DNA of 64,000 nucleotides from assembly GCA_020744425.1 (NCBI GenBank), contig JAGMUV010000003.1, positions 1,984,001 through 2,048,000 of the forward strand, in the 5' to 3' direction. The translations under genes and the position numbers were made by a program. This DNA is from Dactylonectria macrodidyma. Taxonomy: Eukaryota; Ascomycota; Sordariomycetes; Hypocreales; Nectriaceae. The notes under the pieces were generated by a model, which saw only the letters and a program-made list of their open reading frames with translations, searched no databases and was not told the origin of the DNA. Shown here piece after piece: positions 12,647 to 24,853 of this stretch. The number at the start of each line of letters is the position of its first letter. Within the stretch, counting starts at the first letter, position 1.

Positions 12647-13234
12647 AGATGGCGCGCTGATACTAAATGATACAAGTCTGGGAAGGAGGTGGTGGGATTG
12701 TATTGAAGTGTTATTAGGTCTTGATGCGTTAGGGTTAAAAGCAACAACACTCCTCGGACCGGTAAAATGATTTTCTCGTGGTGGTTTTCAGAGCCAGATT
12801 GCCAGACTCGTCTGTGGCAGACTCACCTTACGGCGTGAATAGGCTCGTTGTGGTATGATGATATGATGGTGGTTTAGCCTGTAAATAACTAGGTAAAATG
12901 CAATTGATAATGGAAAGTGCCACATTTCTGCTGCATTAAATGCTTTTGTGATGTTTCAAGTGGTATATTACTGTTTAGAATTAGTTTGTTCGGTCTATGT
13001 GAACTCTCGGTCAAGGCTAGGTGAGCCTAGCTCTCAAACCCCACACCGTACCTTATCCCGCCCGCAAAGCCACATTCCACGTGCTCACCCTCGGTCGACG
13101 TTTCCCACGTCACAAGTTAGAGCTCTAGCTAGGCCCCGTGGGAAAGAAAACAGCTTGCTACCTTGTCGCCGCAGCAGCAACAGCATGCCCTGCTGCCCAC
13201 ATTAGCGACGACGACGACGACGACGCAGCCGACC
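12647..13234. other. Intergenic and 5' leader of the TRAPP gene
   Basis: No gene. A (GAC)n run lies at about 13206-13226, a few bases before the TRAPP start, preceded by a CAG/CAA-rich stretch; both are probably 5' UTR. Confidence 0.5.
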
Positions 13235-13935
13235 ATGGCCAACCTCCAATCCAGCACGCCCTCCAGCAAGGAGCCCGGCTTAAGGCATCCCAGCAATGGC
13301 AAGACCATCTACCACCGGCCGCTCAACCGCTCCAAGACGGCCGAGCTCAGCCAAGCCAGCTTCGCCTACCTGTTTGGAGAGATGGTGTCGTACGCGCAGA
13401 AGCGCGTCAAGGGCATCCAGGAGCTGGAGCAGCGGTAAGGACGGCAACCCTCCCGAAAGACCTAGGGACACGGCTGACTGACGATCTATATAGACTCAAC
13501 GTCCAGGGCCACCCCATCGGGCTCAAGCTCCTCGACCTTCTCATCCACCGCGAACCCGCACGAGCGCAGCTACGGCCCCTGACAATTATCGCGTTGCTGC
13601 ACTTTATCAAGCAGAACGTTTGGCAGCACCTGTTTGGGCGGCAGGCGGACCGGCTGGAGAAGAGCGCCAACCCCGAAACGCCCGACGAGTACATGATTAT
13701 CGACAACGAGCCGCTGGTCAACCAGTACATCAGCGTGCCCAAGGAGATGAGCCAGCTCAACTGCGCCGCCTTCGTGGCCGGCGTTGTCGAAGGCGTGTGC
13801 GACGGCGCCGATTTCCCCGCCCGCGTCACGGCACATACCGTCGGTGAGGGCGACATGTGGCCCGGGAAGACAGTATTCCTGGTCAAATTCCGGGGCGAGG
13901 TCTTGGAGCGGGAGGGATTTTTGGGCAAGAGCTAG
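13235..13935 (+). CDS. TRAPP complex subunit Trs31 / TRAPPC5
   Basis: Core subunit of the TRAPP tethering complexes, which act as guanine-nucleotide exchange factors for the Ypt1/Rab1 GTPase on ER-to-Golgi and Golgi membranes. Exons 13235-13434 and 13494-13935, intron 59 nt (GTAAGG...TATATAG); 213 residues, close to the usual family size. The start is the ATG in GACCATGGCC. Bet3-family features: FAYLFGEMVSYAQ, GHPIGLKLLDLL, LLHFIKQNVWQHLFGRQAD, a region around YMIIDNEPLVNQYISVPKEM, and LNCAAFVAGVVEGVCDGADFPARVTAH, the typical Trs31 segment. The tail after GDMWPGKTVFLVKF is normal. High-confidence housekeeping gene. Confidence 0.93.
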
Positions 13936-14422
13936 GTTTTGATAGGGCTGGACGACTGCATGCTAGTTTTAAGACGGGAACGGAGTTTGGGAGTTGGGGA
14001 AAGGCCTCGAATTGACTTGGGCTTGGCCCGTGATAGAACGGAACGAGAGGACTTGTGGTCTTTTGTCTCATTATCTTGGTTTCCTGCTAACTAATGCACC
14101 TGCCGTGAGTATCCAGGCTGACATCTACCTGCTTGGACGAACCCGACAGAATTGCTCACGGACTGAATCCCCCGGGCCGAACGCCTCAGACCGAGTCGAC
14201 CATGCTGAGTCCTGCAGGCGGACTGTCATGCATTGTCCGTTCAAAGGCCCTGATTGGAGTGGTGCCGTTCCCATACTCGCTTTGACCCTATATTTGCAAG
14301 AATCTTACTCAACGCCGAGACTTCAAAAAAGAAAATGAACCGCCACGTCCAATCACGGTCACCTCCAACCACCAATGCTCAGCAATGTCTCAAATCATGG
14401 CTTCTCCCAAAACGCCTGTGAA
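13936..14422. other. Intergenic between convergent TRAPP and Apc13-like genes
   Basis: 3' flanks of two converging genes; nothing else seen. Confidence 0.5.
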
Positions 14423-14925
14423 TCAACGCGGCAATGTGCGAGCGCCGGCCCCCTTGGATGCGGCGCTACGGCTGCCGCCGGGCCCTTTTGTCATCAGTTC
14501 AGCCAGCCCCAGGTCCTTCCAAGCGGGCTCCTTGGACTTTTGGGTGGCACGCTGGATGCCAAAGGCGGCGTGCTGATCGGGGACGACGTCATCCTCGTCC
14601 TCCGGGTTGATGGGCTGGTGAACGGGCGGCACGTAGATCTCGTCGTCGGGCAGCTTGTCCTTGCAAAAATCCTCAAACAGGTCCGCATCGCGCGGCCGGT
14701 GCATGTGCACAAACGTAAAGGAGGAGTCCTTGTTCTGTGGGGGGAAGGGTTAGTTGTCGGTCAATTCGGTGTCTGCGGCTGAGAGGCCGCAGCGTGTAGT
14801 AGAAGCAACGGGTTGAGCGTCAAAAGTGACAGGATGATCATCAACAAAAGCAAAGAGAAGAGGGTCATAACATGCCATGGCTGAGATGGAGGTTGGAGAA
14901 TGCGACGACGGTGTAGCGAGTGCAT
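14423..14925 (-). CDS. Apc13/Swm1-like anaphase-promoting-complex subunit
   Basis: Small non-catalytic APC/C subunit, stabilising the TPR lobe of the cell-cycle ubiquitin ligase. The main exon (14734-14423, minus) encodes about 103 residues with the Apc13 pattern: DKLPDDEIYVPP, an acidic NPEDEDDVVPDQ, then PAWKDLGLAELM, comparable to the animal DKLP...W.DLAL layout. Its acceptor is CCCCCCACAG with a CTAAC branch. The first exon is uncertain: the only phase-compatible nearby ATG I found starts at 14925 and ends at 14872 before a GTTATG donor (137-nt intron), giving 121 residues; the true start may be a tiny exon elsewhere. A Gly/Ala/Ser-rich tail follows the conserved part. Family call is by motif memory. 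Confidence 0.65.
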
Positions 14926-15731
14926 GCGCTATGGCGTTCGTAGTGGATGCAAAAGGTGTGATTTGCGTGCGTAACTTGGAGTAAGTTACACTGGTCAACG
15001 TGCCAAAGACTGGAGTAATGGCTCTTGAAGTTGACCGGGGTCGCTGCGAGGGGTGAAGTGATGGCTTAGAGTGAGGCGAGATTTGGTGTTGTGGGGGATG
15101 AGTTGAACGTTTGAGAGGCTGAGCCCATCCACCCTTTCTCGGCGTAGCTAAACGTGGGGGTGACAAGAATCTAGAGCATGGTCGCTGCTTTAAGCTGCCT
15201 TCCCCACCACCCTAATTGAGCCTCTAAGCGGGGAGGAAATATGTACAGATGGAGGCATTTCAGAGGCAATGTCTCAAGACGAGAACGGCAATTGCTATCT
15301 CCAGAGTTAATTTCCCATTTGGGAACGGGAAGGCAGACCGACATTGCGTCAGCGCACTGTAGTGTCGCTCGTCTTTTGCCACTTATTGTTTGGCTCTTGT
15401 CAACTAACGCAGTGAGACTGTGCCCGCACTCGCTGGTCTCGACTGCCAAGGGTCTGAGATGTTGGGCCTCATTTTTGCATGAGACATGTACGCCAAAAAG
15501 ACACACAAGATGGATGGATGGATGGATGGGTGCCGTCCAAATTTCGCCTATCCGTTTCTCTGGGCTTGCTACCGCGAGGTACAAAAGGGAATCCTGTCGA
15601 CCACCCGGTCATCGGCCAACCAATGCTAGTGGTAATCTACACAAGTCTTCTCAAGTATTTTCAGATCTGTTCAGAGCATTTTGGTCTATTCCTAAGTCTT
15701 TGACCGGCTTGGATATTGGTAACTCGTTGAA
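14926..15731. other. Divergent promoter region between Apc13-like and F-box-like genes
   Basis: No gene supported. A (GATG)5 microsatellite lies at about 15510-15529. The long minus-strand frame over 14750-15166 lacks an ATG-led recognisable protein. Confidence 0.45.
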
Positions 15732-17039
15732 ATGCCCTCCTTGAATCCCCGAGCCATGAAGCTGCCCAAGGAATTGATCCACGACATTGGCCTCTTGCTT
15801 GTCCCCAAAGAGCCACGCCCTAACGCCACTGTCGACTTCCACTCACCGGAGTTCGTTGAAAACAATCGTGCTCTGAAGGCATTGACATACACGTGCCGCA
15901 CTACCAGGGATGTTCTTGAACCCATACTCTTCCGCTTCATCTGCATGGCCGACATTGTCGACATCACCGACTACTTCCTCTTGTTTGCTCAAAAGCCGCG
16001 ACTTCGGCCGTTTGTCCGTCACATCACATGCCTCTCAACTTTAGAGTGGGTTCACAAAGAAAAGCCTACAGACTCGCGGGTTTGGAAGATGTGGAAATCG
16101 CGCTGCGGACCCGATACAAGTGGTCGAGATGTGCTGGAAGACGCAGGTTTTAAGCTTGACTATGACCCAGCAACAGATGGGAACCGTAAAATCATCACTC
16201 ATGCAGAGCATAACTTCTACTATGATGGATTCATCAAGTTCATGTTCAGCTGCGTGCTCATGATGCTTCCGGAGACCGAGACGCTGTTCTTCCATCAGCA
16301 GTTGGCGCACGAAGAGACAACAGATCTTGGTGGTCTAATATTCGAGGGAATGAAGGCGGAGGGCTACTCGATCTTACCGAAGTTGCGTGTCATGGAACTC
16401 AATACAGAGGATCCAGAACAGACGAGCAACGTCATGGAGCTGTTCTTTTCTGGGGGACTTCGTTGGACGAAGCTTGACAAGCTCGTGCTCAACAACACCA
16501 ATTTTGAACATGAATTCTTCCAAAGCCTCGCCGAGGGGTACTTCGGAGAGCCAGTGCCAATCCGAGAGTTATATGTCCGTGGCCCAGGTGCAGAACTGGA
16601 CCCTGAGTGGGAAACAACCACCGCAGAGCAGTGGGAGATGATGGACATTACCTACCAACCCAACCTCCAAGCATTTTGCGACTTGCGTCAGCTCGACATT
16701 GAATTTCCTCCAAAAAAGAACCGAGCCCAAGAGAACTCCCGGACTCTCGAGATGTTCCTCTCGACTATCGGCGGTGCTCCGGGGATCCTCTGCCTGAAAC
16801 GCCATCCCTTCCCGACTGCGGCTCTGAATCAGGCTATCCATTCCCGACTCAGGATCCTGGTGCTCAAGGAGTGCACCGACATGCCAGAGGTGATGAGTAT
16901 TGATGATATGAAGACGGCCGTCGATACGCTCAGTTACATGGGTGAGTTCTGCCTTCCAAGCTTGGAGTTCATTGAGGTGAATGGGATGCGGAAGGGACGG
17001 ACACAGCTGGGTTTGATTAGCGAGTTGAGCAAACTCTGA
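15732..17039 (+). CDS. F-box-like protein of unknown target
   Basis: Single exon, 435 residues, ATG start in GAAATGCCC. The N-terminus has LPKELIHDIGLLLVP followed by a region rich in Leu and Cys (ALKALTYTCRTTRDVLEPILF), the usual form of fungal F-box-like heads in which an LPxE/LI helix is followed by the 'ALxxxCR' helix. The rest is a leucine-spaced fold reminiscent of degenerate LRRs (for example KLDKLVLNNT and LRILVLKECT) as in many ascomycete F-box/LRR orphans. If functional it would give substrate specificity to an SCF ubiquitin ligase. That makes CAND1 about 900 bp downstream an apt but possibly coincidental neighbour. No signal peptide or membrane segment. Confidence 0.7.
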   Translation: MPSLNPRAMKLPKELIHDIGLLLVPKEPRPNATVDFHSPEFVENNRALKALTYTCRTTRDVLEPILFRFICMADIVDITDYFLLFAQKPRLRPFVRHITCLSTLEWVHKEKPTDSRVWKMWKSRCGPDTSGRDVLEDAGFKLDYDPATDGNRKIITHAEHNFYYDGFIKFMFSCVLMMLPETETLFFHQQLAHEETTDLGGLIFEGMKAEGYSILPKLRVMELNTEDPEQTSNVMELFFSGGLRWTKLDKLVLNNTNFEHEFFQSLAEGYFGEPVPIRELYVRGPGAELDPEWETTTAEQWEMMDITYQPNLQAFCDLRQLDIEFPPKKNRAQENSRTLEMFLSTIGGAPGILCLKRHPFPTAALNQAIHSRLRILVLKECTDMPEVMSIDDMKTAVDTLSYMGEFCLPSLEFIEVNGMRKGRTQLGLISELSKL

Positions 17040-17930
17040 CGGCTTGTTTCTTCGATTCTGAGATCAAGGGGTTCTTAATTATGGGCCAAAAACGGCTTCG
17101 CTTAAGAATAATGATGGGATGATTTGAGTTATGCTGAGATGGGAACATGGACATGTACTGGAACGAGTTTGTAGTGTGATAATTGGCGTACCCGGATTTT
17201 TTTGTGCACTTTGTTTGAACGCTGCATTGGGTCAATGCGGCCTACCTACTTGGGATTTGAAGTCCTGGCAGACAATCACGTTTTAAGCTGATTGCTGGAG
17301 CTTGTTCTATTTTTTGGGTGCTGTGAGAGGAGGAGGCGAAAATGGAGATGCTGGCGACAGTTGTGACTGGGGCTTTGAGCTATCATTAGGTATAAGAAGC
17401 CTTGTACCTAACTTTAGGGAGAATGCGAGATAATATTACTTGAACTATCCGTGCATTATGCTTTCTGCTTTCTGCTTTCAACAATGTTCATTCTCCTGCA
17501 TCTGAGAAAGACACCGACTGGCCAAGAATTCCTTTGCGAGTGAGTTAATTTGTTAGAAAGATTGCGCCTGAGACAGATTGCATCTGAGCTGGAACGCTCC
17601 ACCGGATAAACCAAATTTCCAGGCTGAGCTCCCCGTGGGCACGGTGGGATGTCATTGCGGGGCAATGCTCCTCCTCCCTAGCTCCGACCTTCTCCCGCCT
17701 GCCTGCTGTTGATAGAGCTCGACCCCTCCACCTCTCACGCCTCTCCAACAACTGTTCCGGTGGTGGACGAGCTTCATTCTTCACCGTCATCACCAAAGAG
17801 AATAGTCTATTTCTCGCCCAAAAACCCCATAGCCGTGTTGCTGGTGGCCCTTCATCACCATCGCACATGGTCTGAAGCACCCTGCTGACCCCCACCTCGA
17901 TCCACTCCGTTCCAGCGAAGCTCGCCCAAC
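17040..17930. other. Intergenic: promoter of the CAND1 gene
   Basis: No gene seen. A short CTTTCTG tandem lies at about 17461-17479. The stretch at 17690-17930 is C/T-rich and is probably the CAND1 leader. Confidence 0.5.
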
Positions 17931-20900
17931 ATGGCTACCACAATCAACGCCACGCCTCAGGCGGTGATGGGCCATGTTCAGAAGCTCGGTGATGCCGACC
18001 CGGACTTTCGATTCATGTCCTTGAACGATCTCTTGCAGCTTCTCACACACGCGAAGCCCGATTTCCTCCATCATGACTACAACATCGCCGCCCGCACCGT
18101 GGATAGTATCATCAAGACGCTCGACGATCAGAATGGCGAGGTTCAGAATCTCGCAATCAAATGGTGCGTGTGACTGGTGGCTAAAAACTGCAGGCAACCC
18201 GCTAAGCAATATTGCTCTTCACAGCTTAGGTCCTCTCGTAGGCAAGGTCCCTACTCCGATTATTGCACCCATGATCGAGAAGCTCTCCTCCCTCAAGCTT
18301 AAGAACGCGGTGGATAACGCAGTTCCGTCCTTGGCCCTCCGATCCGTCATCATCGCGCTCCCTCGCCCTGTACTAGGACTCTTACCTTCTTCGGATGTTC
18401 AGGAAGCATATACTGCAGTCAGCCGCGTGCTCATTCCCCGTCTGATTGGCCCCGGTCCCAAGACCACCGTTCCCAGGAACGCCCAGGTTACACTCCCGCC
18501 TGTCCCAGAAGGCTTGCTACAAAACGAGGGAGATCTCAACGCCGAGGCTGTCGATGTGTTAATAGAGGTTGTTCGGTGTTTCGGGCCTATGCTCGTGCAA
18601 GTCGAGGTCGAAGCGATGCAGGAGGTTGTCCTTCAACTGCTCGAGAGTGAGAAGGGTTCATCAGTGGTCAAGAAGCGTGCCGTCGTTGCCATTTCCATGC
18701 TCGCTGTTTACCTGTCCGATGAGCACTTGGACGACGTGGTAAACCGAATCACAGCTGGTCTCTCGCAATCTAGCCGAGGCGCAGTCACACGGCGCCTTTA
18801 CATCTCCATCTTGGGAAGTATGGCAAGGTCCATTCCTGCCAGATTCGGGCCCCACCTCCCAAAGGCTGCTCCATTCATTCTCCAAGCTCTAGGAGAAGCC
18901 GAGCTGCAACAACACCTGGAGCAACTAAGTGATGGTGATGACCTTGGACAGGATTACAATGACGTTCGCGAGGCCGCTTTGGTCGCCCTTGAGGCTTTCC
19001 TGGCATCGTGCCCTCAGGAAATGCGACCGTTCACCGACGAAACAATATCTTCCTGTCTTAGATTCCTTAAGTATGACCCGAACTACTCTATGCATGACGA
19101 CGATGAGGACATGGAGGTGGATGAAGAGGAAGAAGAAGCCGATGAAGACGACGAATTCGACGCAGACGACGGATTCGAGGACGACGACGATGACGCCAGC
19201 TGGAAGGTGCGGAGATGTGCCGCAAAGACACTTTACACCCTTATTTCTACTCGGGGTAGCGGCGACCTGCTCGAGAACGGAACTCTGTATGGCCAAGCTG
19301 CGCCCTCTTTAATCAAACGCATTGATGAGAGAGAGGAAAATGTACGACTTGAGATCATCTCCGCTTTGTCTCTCCTCATCCGTAAGACCGGGGAGGGACT
19401 TGAAACACCCGACCTAACGTTGGATGAATTCGAGCCAGAGTCCGAGTCGCGCATCCCCACCAGTCGGAAGCGAAGACGGCAAAGCAGTGTTGGTGGAGGA
19501 ACCGTGTCGCAGTTCATGGCTGGCACTGGCCTTGCTTCGCCTGTCTTGGAAAAGCTCCCTGCAACTGGGCCGCGAGCTGATCTTGCTCGTCTCACACCAG
19601 CCATTGTCAAAGCAATCACGAAGCAGCTCAAGGGCAAGACGATTCCAACCAAGCAGGCTGTCATTAGTCTTGTGGATGACATCGTGTCGGTTCAACGCGG
19701 CGGCCTCGCTGAATACTTCGACGAGGTCATTGGTCCTATTATCGAAGCTATCAAGCCGACCGGTTCGGTCTCTGTCTCGACTTCGCTGGCTTCCGCTGGC
19801 GGATCCTCTTCGGCGACTCCCAGCACTCTTCGAATTGCCGCCTTGAAGCTTATCAGCGATATTTCCAAGACTCACTCCTCGACCATCCTTCAACCTTACT
19901 TGACCAACATCGTTGCTGGAGTTGCTTCGGCCGTTCACGACCGCTTCTACAAAATTTCTAGCGAGGCTATTCGCACTAGTGAGGAGCTTGTTAAGACCAT
20001 CACTCCCCCAAGGTCGCGCAACTCTGGGTTCAAATACAAAGATGAGTTGGAAAAGCTCTACACTGTCATCATGGACAGATCTTCTGCCAATGATGCTGAC
20101 GCGGAGGTTCGTCAACGGGCTATCCACGCGCTCGGAGTTCTCATCTCCCGGACTTCTAGCCCGGAGGGATCCAGCTTGCTCTCGCCAGATAAGCGCAAGG
20201 CTGCCCTGAACATTCTCCAAGAGCGGCTGAAGAACGAGACTACGCGACTGGCAGCTGTGAGAGCCATTGACAATGTTGCTGCCTTTTCGAAATCTCCCGG
20301 CCAACTCGAGAAGCAATGGATCCAAGACGTTATCCTGGAGCTCTCTGCTCAGCTGCGGAAGGCGAACAGATCTTTGCGAGGTTCAAGCATCGTGGCGCTC
20401 AAGCACTTGGCGCTTTCAAATGCTACCAAGGGCCAGCTGGAACCACCCACTATTGAGGGCATAGTCTCTGCCTTGATGCCCATCATCACTAACAGTGACA
20501 CCCACCTTCTCCGTCCATCTCTTCTCATTCTCGCCAAGGTTGTGCCTGACCATGCTGAGCTCGTCGTGACTGCTGACATGATCACGTCGCTGTGCGAGCT
20601 TCTGAAGTCCCACTTTGCAAGCATCGTGATGGACCAGCTGCTCGTGTTGATCAGCAGTATTGGTGAAAGTGGCTCTGGGCAGGCGCTCATGCATGGTTTG
20701 CTCAAGGATGTTAGCGTCTCTGGAGATCCTGCGGTCGTCGGCAAGGTGATAGGAACCCTTCTCGTGACCGGCGGTGAAACTGCAGGCGTTAAACTGGACA
20801 GTTTTGTTTCCGAGTTGCAAACGAGTGCAAAGGGAAACGACGACGCTCGCGTGAGCCTTGCTCTCGCTGTCCTTGGCGAGGCTGGAATGAGGCTTGGTGC

Positions 20901-22173
20901 GAAATCACCTCTCAATCCCACTCTCTTCCTGGAGCAGTTCCACACAGAGCCCGACAAGGTTTCCCTTTCTGCTGCAATTGCTCTTGGCAGAGCGGGTTCT
21001 GGCAATGTTCCCGAGTACTTGCCTGTCATCCTGGAGACTATGCAGAGAGGAGGAAACACTCAGTACCTGCTCATCCAGTCCATCAAAGAGATTCTACAAT
21101 CTATCTCGGCACAGTCCACTGACCTACGAAACTATGCCCCGGCTATATGGGACCAGCTTCTGAAGGCATCTGACAATGCGGACAACAAGGTGGTGTGCGC
21201 TGAGTGCGTCGGGCGTCTTGTTACCCTTGACCCCACCGTGTTTATGCCTCGTCTTCAGGTAGGCTTGTCCTTTCAGTTCAATCATACAAACAATGCTAAA
21301 CAATGCTAACAAACCCTAGACCCTTCTTAGAGACCAATCTTTGGGTATTCGTGGGATGGCCGTGCAGGCCGTGCGATACACGTTGCCCGAGAGCGACGAG
21401 GCTTTTGACTCTTTGCTCCGAAATGTTCTCATCGATATGCTACTTGTCATGCTGCAGGATTCAGACATGGATATTCGCCGTCTGGCAATGACAACACTTA
21501 CCACAGCTGCGCGCAACAAGCCCGACTTGATCCACCCGCATCTGGGCGAGCTGATGCCGTATGTCTTGAAGGAATCAGTACTCAAGAAGGAGCTCGTCAG
21601 AGAAGTCATGATGGGCCCTTTCAAGCATACTGTCGATGATGGGCTCGAAGTCCGCAAGGTATGATAACGTTCCTGGGCCATCTGTCGACGGATACTAATT
21701 GGAAGCAGAGCGCGTATGAAACACTTTACGCCCTGATGGAAACAGCCTTTAGCCGTATCAACAACATCGACTTCTATGATCGGGTTGTCGATGGCCTTAA
21801 GGATGACAACGACATTCGCCAACTTTGCAACCTAATGGTTACGAAGTTGATTACGATAGATCCCGATGAGACGACGCGCCGACTCAACCCACTTGCTGAC
21901 TCGTACCGTTCAGTTCTGTCCGTAAAGCTTAAGGATAATGCTGTCAAGCAAGACCTCGAGAAGCAAGAGGAGGCGAACAAGAGCATCCTCAGAGTGACAC
22001 TACTGCTGGGTGAGAAGATGAAGGCCATGACGGGCAATGCAGGTGCGGCTACTAGCAATGCAGGCGCAGCGGGCGTATGGACGGGCTACTGGGAGTGGGT
22101 GAACAAGGAATTCGAGAAGCAACTGCGGGGTCTTCGAGAGGAGAATAGCCAACTGCAGACGCGTATGGTTTGA
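17931..22173 (+). CDS. Cullin-associated NEDD8-dissociated protein (CAND1/TIP120)
   Basis: Exchange factor that binds un-neddylated cullin-RING ligases and lets SCF swap F-box modules. Four exons: 17931-18163, 18225-21258, 21320-21658 and 21709-22173, all phase-consistent; 1,356 residues. The ATG is in CCAACATGGC. The protein is built of HEAT repeats throughout, starting LGDADPDFRFMSLNDLLQLL, and has an acidic loop of about 35 residues (~366-400, runs of Asp/Glu followed by DDDASWKVRRCAAKTLYTLI), where animal CAND1 has a shorter acidic stretch. The C-terminal TIP120 region is recognisable (DNDIRQLCNLMVTKLI, RLNPLADSYRSVLSVKLKDNAVKQDLEKQEE). In Aspergillus nidulans the orthologue is split into two genes; here N- and C-halves are one reading frame. 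Introns are 50-61 nt. Confidence 0.95.
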
Positions 22174-23427
22174 GAAAGATCAAGCTGGATGATAGCCTGT
22201 GTATGTAGAAAAGGTGCTCACGATAAACGTAAATTGCCGGTGAAATGGATTGTTAACATTCGTTGCTGTTGGGCTAACATAAGGAGGCAATGCCGCCTGA
22301 GTGTATTCTCGCAACTGAATTAGTCGCGCCTATGTCAGAGAGGTGTGGATGGCAACTCACTGGTTTGAGCTGTAGAGTCATGGTGCCACTGAAAAGTCAT
22401 GACAAAGTGCGGCCATGTTGTTTGTGCAAACCCCACGGAGAGGATAATTGGATGAAGAATGACTGGACCAGTCACGAACTGAGAGGAACGAATCTGTGGG
22501 GAAAAAGAGACACCTTGTGTCATGTCAGAGCTCGGATTGGGCTTCGGCGGTAGCATTGTGTCAGCTCCAATGTTTTGTGATCCACATGGAGCTCACCCGC
22601 ATGCATGACGATGATATGAACAATGGGTATAACTGCTAGTGAGCTTCGGCTTTGACGGATCTACATTTGTGAGGTACCTTAACTAAGCCAACGCTGGACC
22701 TGCAAACGCTTGGTCTACTGACAAACGTTAAACCCAGACCCTGTCGGTGATATCGCCCGAGTAGGCAGCTGTATAGACATGGGATTTGCTCATGTCTGGG
22801 CGCAATGGCGAAAGAACAATAACCCAGTCAATGCTGGGGACTAGGCCTGCATGCAACGCCTTATCACGTCATGGCCTCACGAGCAAGAGTGCAAAAGGAC
22901 CCTGGGGACTTGGGACTCTAAATCCTGCCAAGCTTGCAAGCTTATACCAACCCACCCGCCCATGCATTTTAGTCGAGTGGGGTCAACCTTTTTACGAGCT
23001 TGTTTGCACCACCACACACTCTTCTCTTCAGGCAACTGGCGCGGCCATCGCCAATGGATCGACCCTGCAAGGCGAGATGCGTGCGTAGCGAGTAAGCCGG
23101 TCAGGTCAATGTGGAAGGTGAGCGTCGGTTGAGCTAAAATGCTGGGCAGTACTTTTGATCGGCGCCATGGCTGGATGCTTGGTAAAGGGCTCATGGCGAA
23201 TTCCGCAGATGACTTCACGCAAGAATCATCGCCGTAGCCTCACTGCAGGCTGCTGGGTGGCAGTATTGCGTCTATCACGTGGAGGAGTTGAGAGTATATT
23301 AGGGCAGTTCTCGCAGATCAATTGAAGGATCTCCATCAAGCCTCGAAGGGTATCACTTCCCTCTTCGGTTGTCTCTTCATTCCTTGGGATCATCCGCATT
23401 CCTGGGTCATCGCCATCCCCTCCAGCA
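22174..23427. other. Intergenic: CAND1 3' flank and carboxypeptidase promoter
   Basis: Nothing coding that I can support. The last 200 bp before 23428 form the probable carboxypeptidase leader. Confidence 0.5.
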
Positions 23428-24853
23428 ATGAAGCTCACGTTCTCGACCACCCTCATTGCCTCGCTGGTGCTGAGCGTAGCGGCAGCCCCGAGCGCTGAAG
23501 GCAAATCCTACGATGGATACAAAGTCTTCCGCGTGAAGACGCACGGTGACCCATCTTCGATTCAGGACAAGCTCTCGGCGGTGTCGTACGAAGAATGGGC
23601 GCACGAACACCTCTTCATCGACGTCGTCGTCGCCCCGGACCAGCTCGGCTCGTTCGAGGCGCTGGGCCTCGATTCCTCAGTCATGCATGAGGACCTCGGA
23701 GATTCCATCGCGGCCGAATCGGCTACGACCCAAGTGTGGAAGCGTCAGGCCAATGACCTCACCTGGTACGATTCATACCACAAGTACGCGGACCACGTCC
23801 AGTACTTCAAAGACTTGCAGAAGTTGTTCCCCAAGAACTCAAAGATTATCACGTCTGGAAAGTCGTATGAGAAGAGAAACATTTTTGGCCTTCATCTGTG
23901 GGGTAAGGGCGGGCCGGGAAAGCCGGCCGTGTTGTACCATGGAACGGTGCATGCGCGAGAATGGATCAGCGCGTTGGTACGTGGAAACGCAGAGCTATTG
24001 ATACCTGACTTCGACCCAAAAGACTAATATGCTTCATTAGACGGTCGAGTACATTACTTTACAGCTTATTCAGGGCTACAAGGACAAGGACAAATTGGTG
24101 CGATCGTTTCTGGATTCATACGACTTTTACATTCTCCCGATTGTGAACCCCGACGGTAAGTCGACAAATTCCGATGTCAATGTATCCTCTCAGTGACTAT
24201 ATCTGACATCGATATAAGGCTTCCATTATTCTCAAACGAGCGATCGGCTGTGGCGCAAGAACCGCCAGCCTCCTCCATCTGGAACCTGCGTCGGCCGCGA
24301 CATCAACCGCAACTGGGAGTTTGGCTGGAACTCCAACCCGCTCGGCGCCTCTACCAACCCGTGCTCGCAGGTCTACAAGGGCGAGAAGCCATCCGACAGC
24401 CCCGAGAACCGCGGGCTGGACAAGTTGGTGCGGAAGCTGCGCGATGGGCCGGGCATCAAGCTGTACATCGACTGGCACAGCTACGGCCAGTACATCCTGT
24501 CGCCGTACGGATACAACGAGACGCTCTACGCGCCCGAGCTGGGTAAGTGGACCAAGGCTGCGTCGCTGGTGAGCGAGACGATCCGCGACAGTTCGGATGC
24601 CCGCACCACTTTTACCTTTGGCCCCAGCGGAGCGACGCTGTATACTACTACTGGAGCTGCTCCGGATCATGTGTACAGCATAGGCGGTGCTGATTTCTCG
24701 TACACCATTGAGCTCAGGGATACTGGTGAATTTGGCTTCGTCCTGCCGCCGGATCAGATTAAGCCGACGGCTGTGGAGCAGTGGGAGGGCCAGAAAGTCT
24801 TGCTGACGCTCTTGGACGAGGTCTTCTTTGACGGAACGGGACCAGCACTGTAG
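23428..24853 (+). CDS. Secreted zinc metallocarboxypeptidase, M14A type
   Basis: Extracellular exopeptidase that removes C-terminal residues; made as a proenzyme. Exons 23428-23976, 24041-24155 and 24219-24853; 432 residues. A signal peptide (1-20, ending SVAAAPSA) is followed by a propeptide (about 21-105) and a WKRQ processing-like site. Zinc ligands are H175 and E178 in HAREW and H308 in DWHSYGQY; substrate-site residues lie in GRDINRNWEFGW; the general base is E386 in ELRDTGEFGF. The second intron ends in ATATAAG rather than YAG; the upstream CTCTCAG would put exon 3 out of frame, and the AAG restores the family's NPDGF...RLWRKNR junction, so I keep it. Length and motifs match fungal carboxypeptidase A-like enzymes with hydrophobic specificity (specificity is inference). 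Confidence 0.92.

Noticed and set aside
14750..15166. 138-codon minus-strand frame upstream of the Apc13-like exon
   Set aside because: Low-complexity Ser/Thr/Pro composition without an ATG at its start; treated as promoter, though part of it (14872-14925, other frame) may be the first exon.
19414..20325. 303-codon minus-strand frame
   Set aside because: Antisense of the CAND1 HEAT-repeat coding region.
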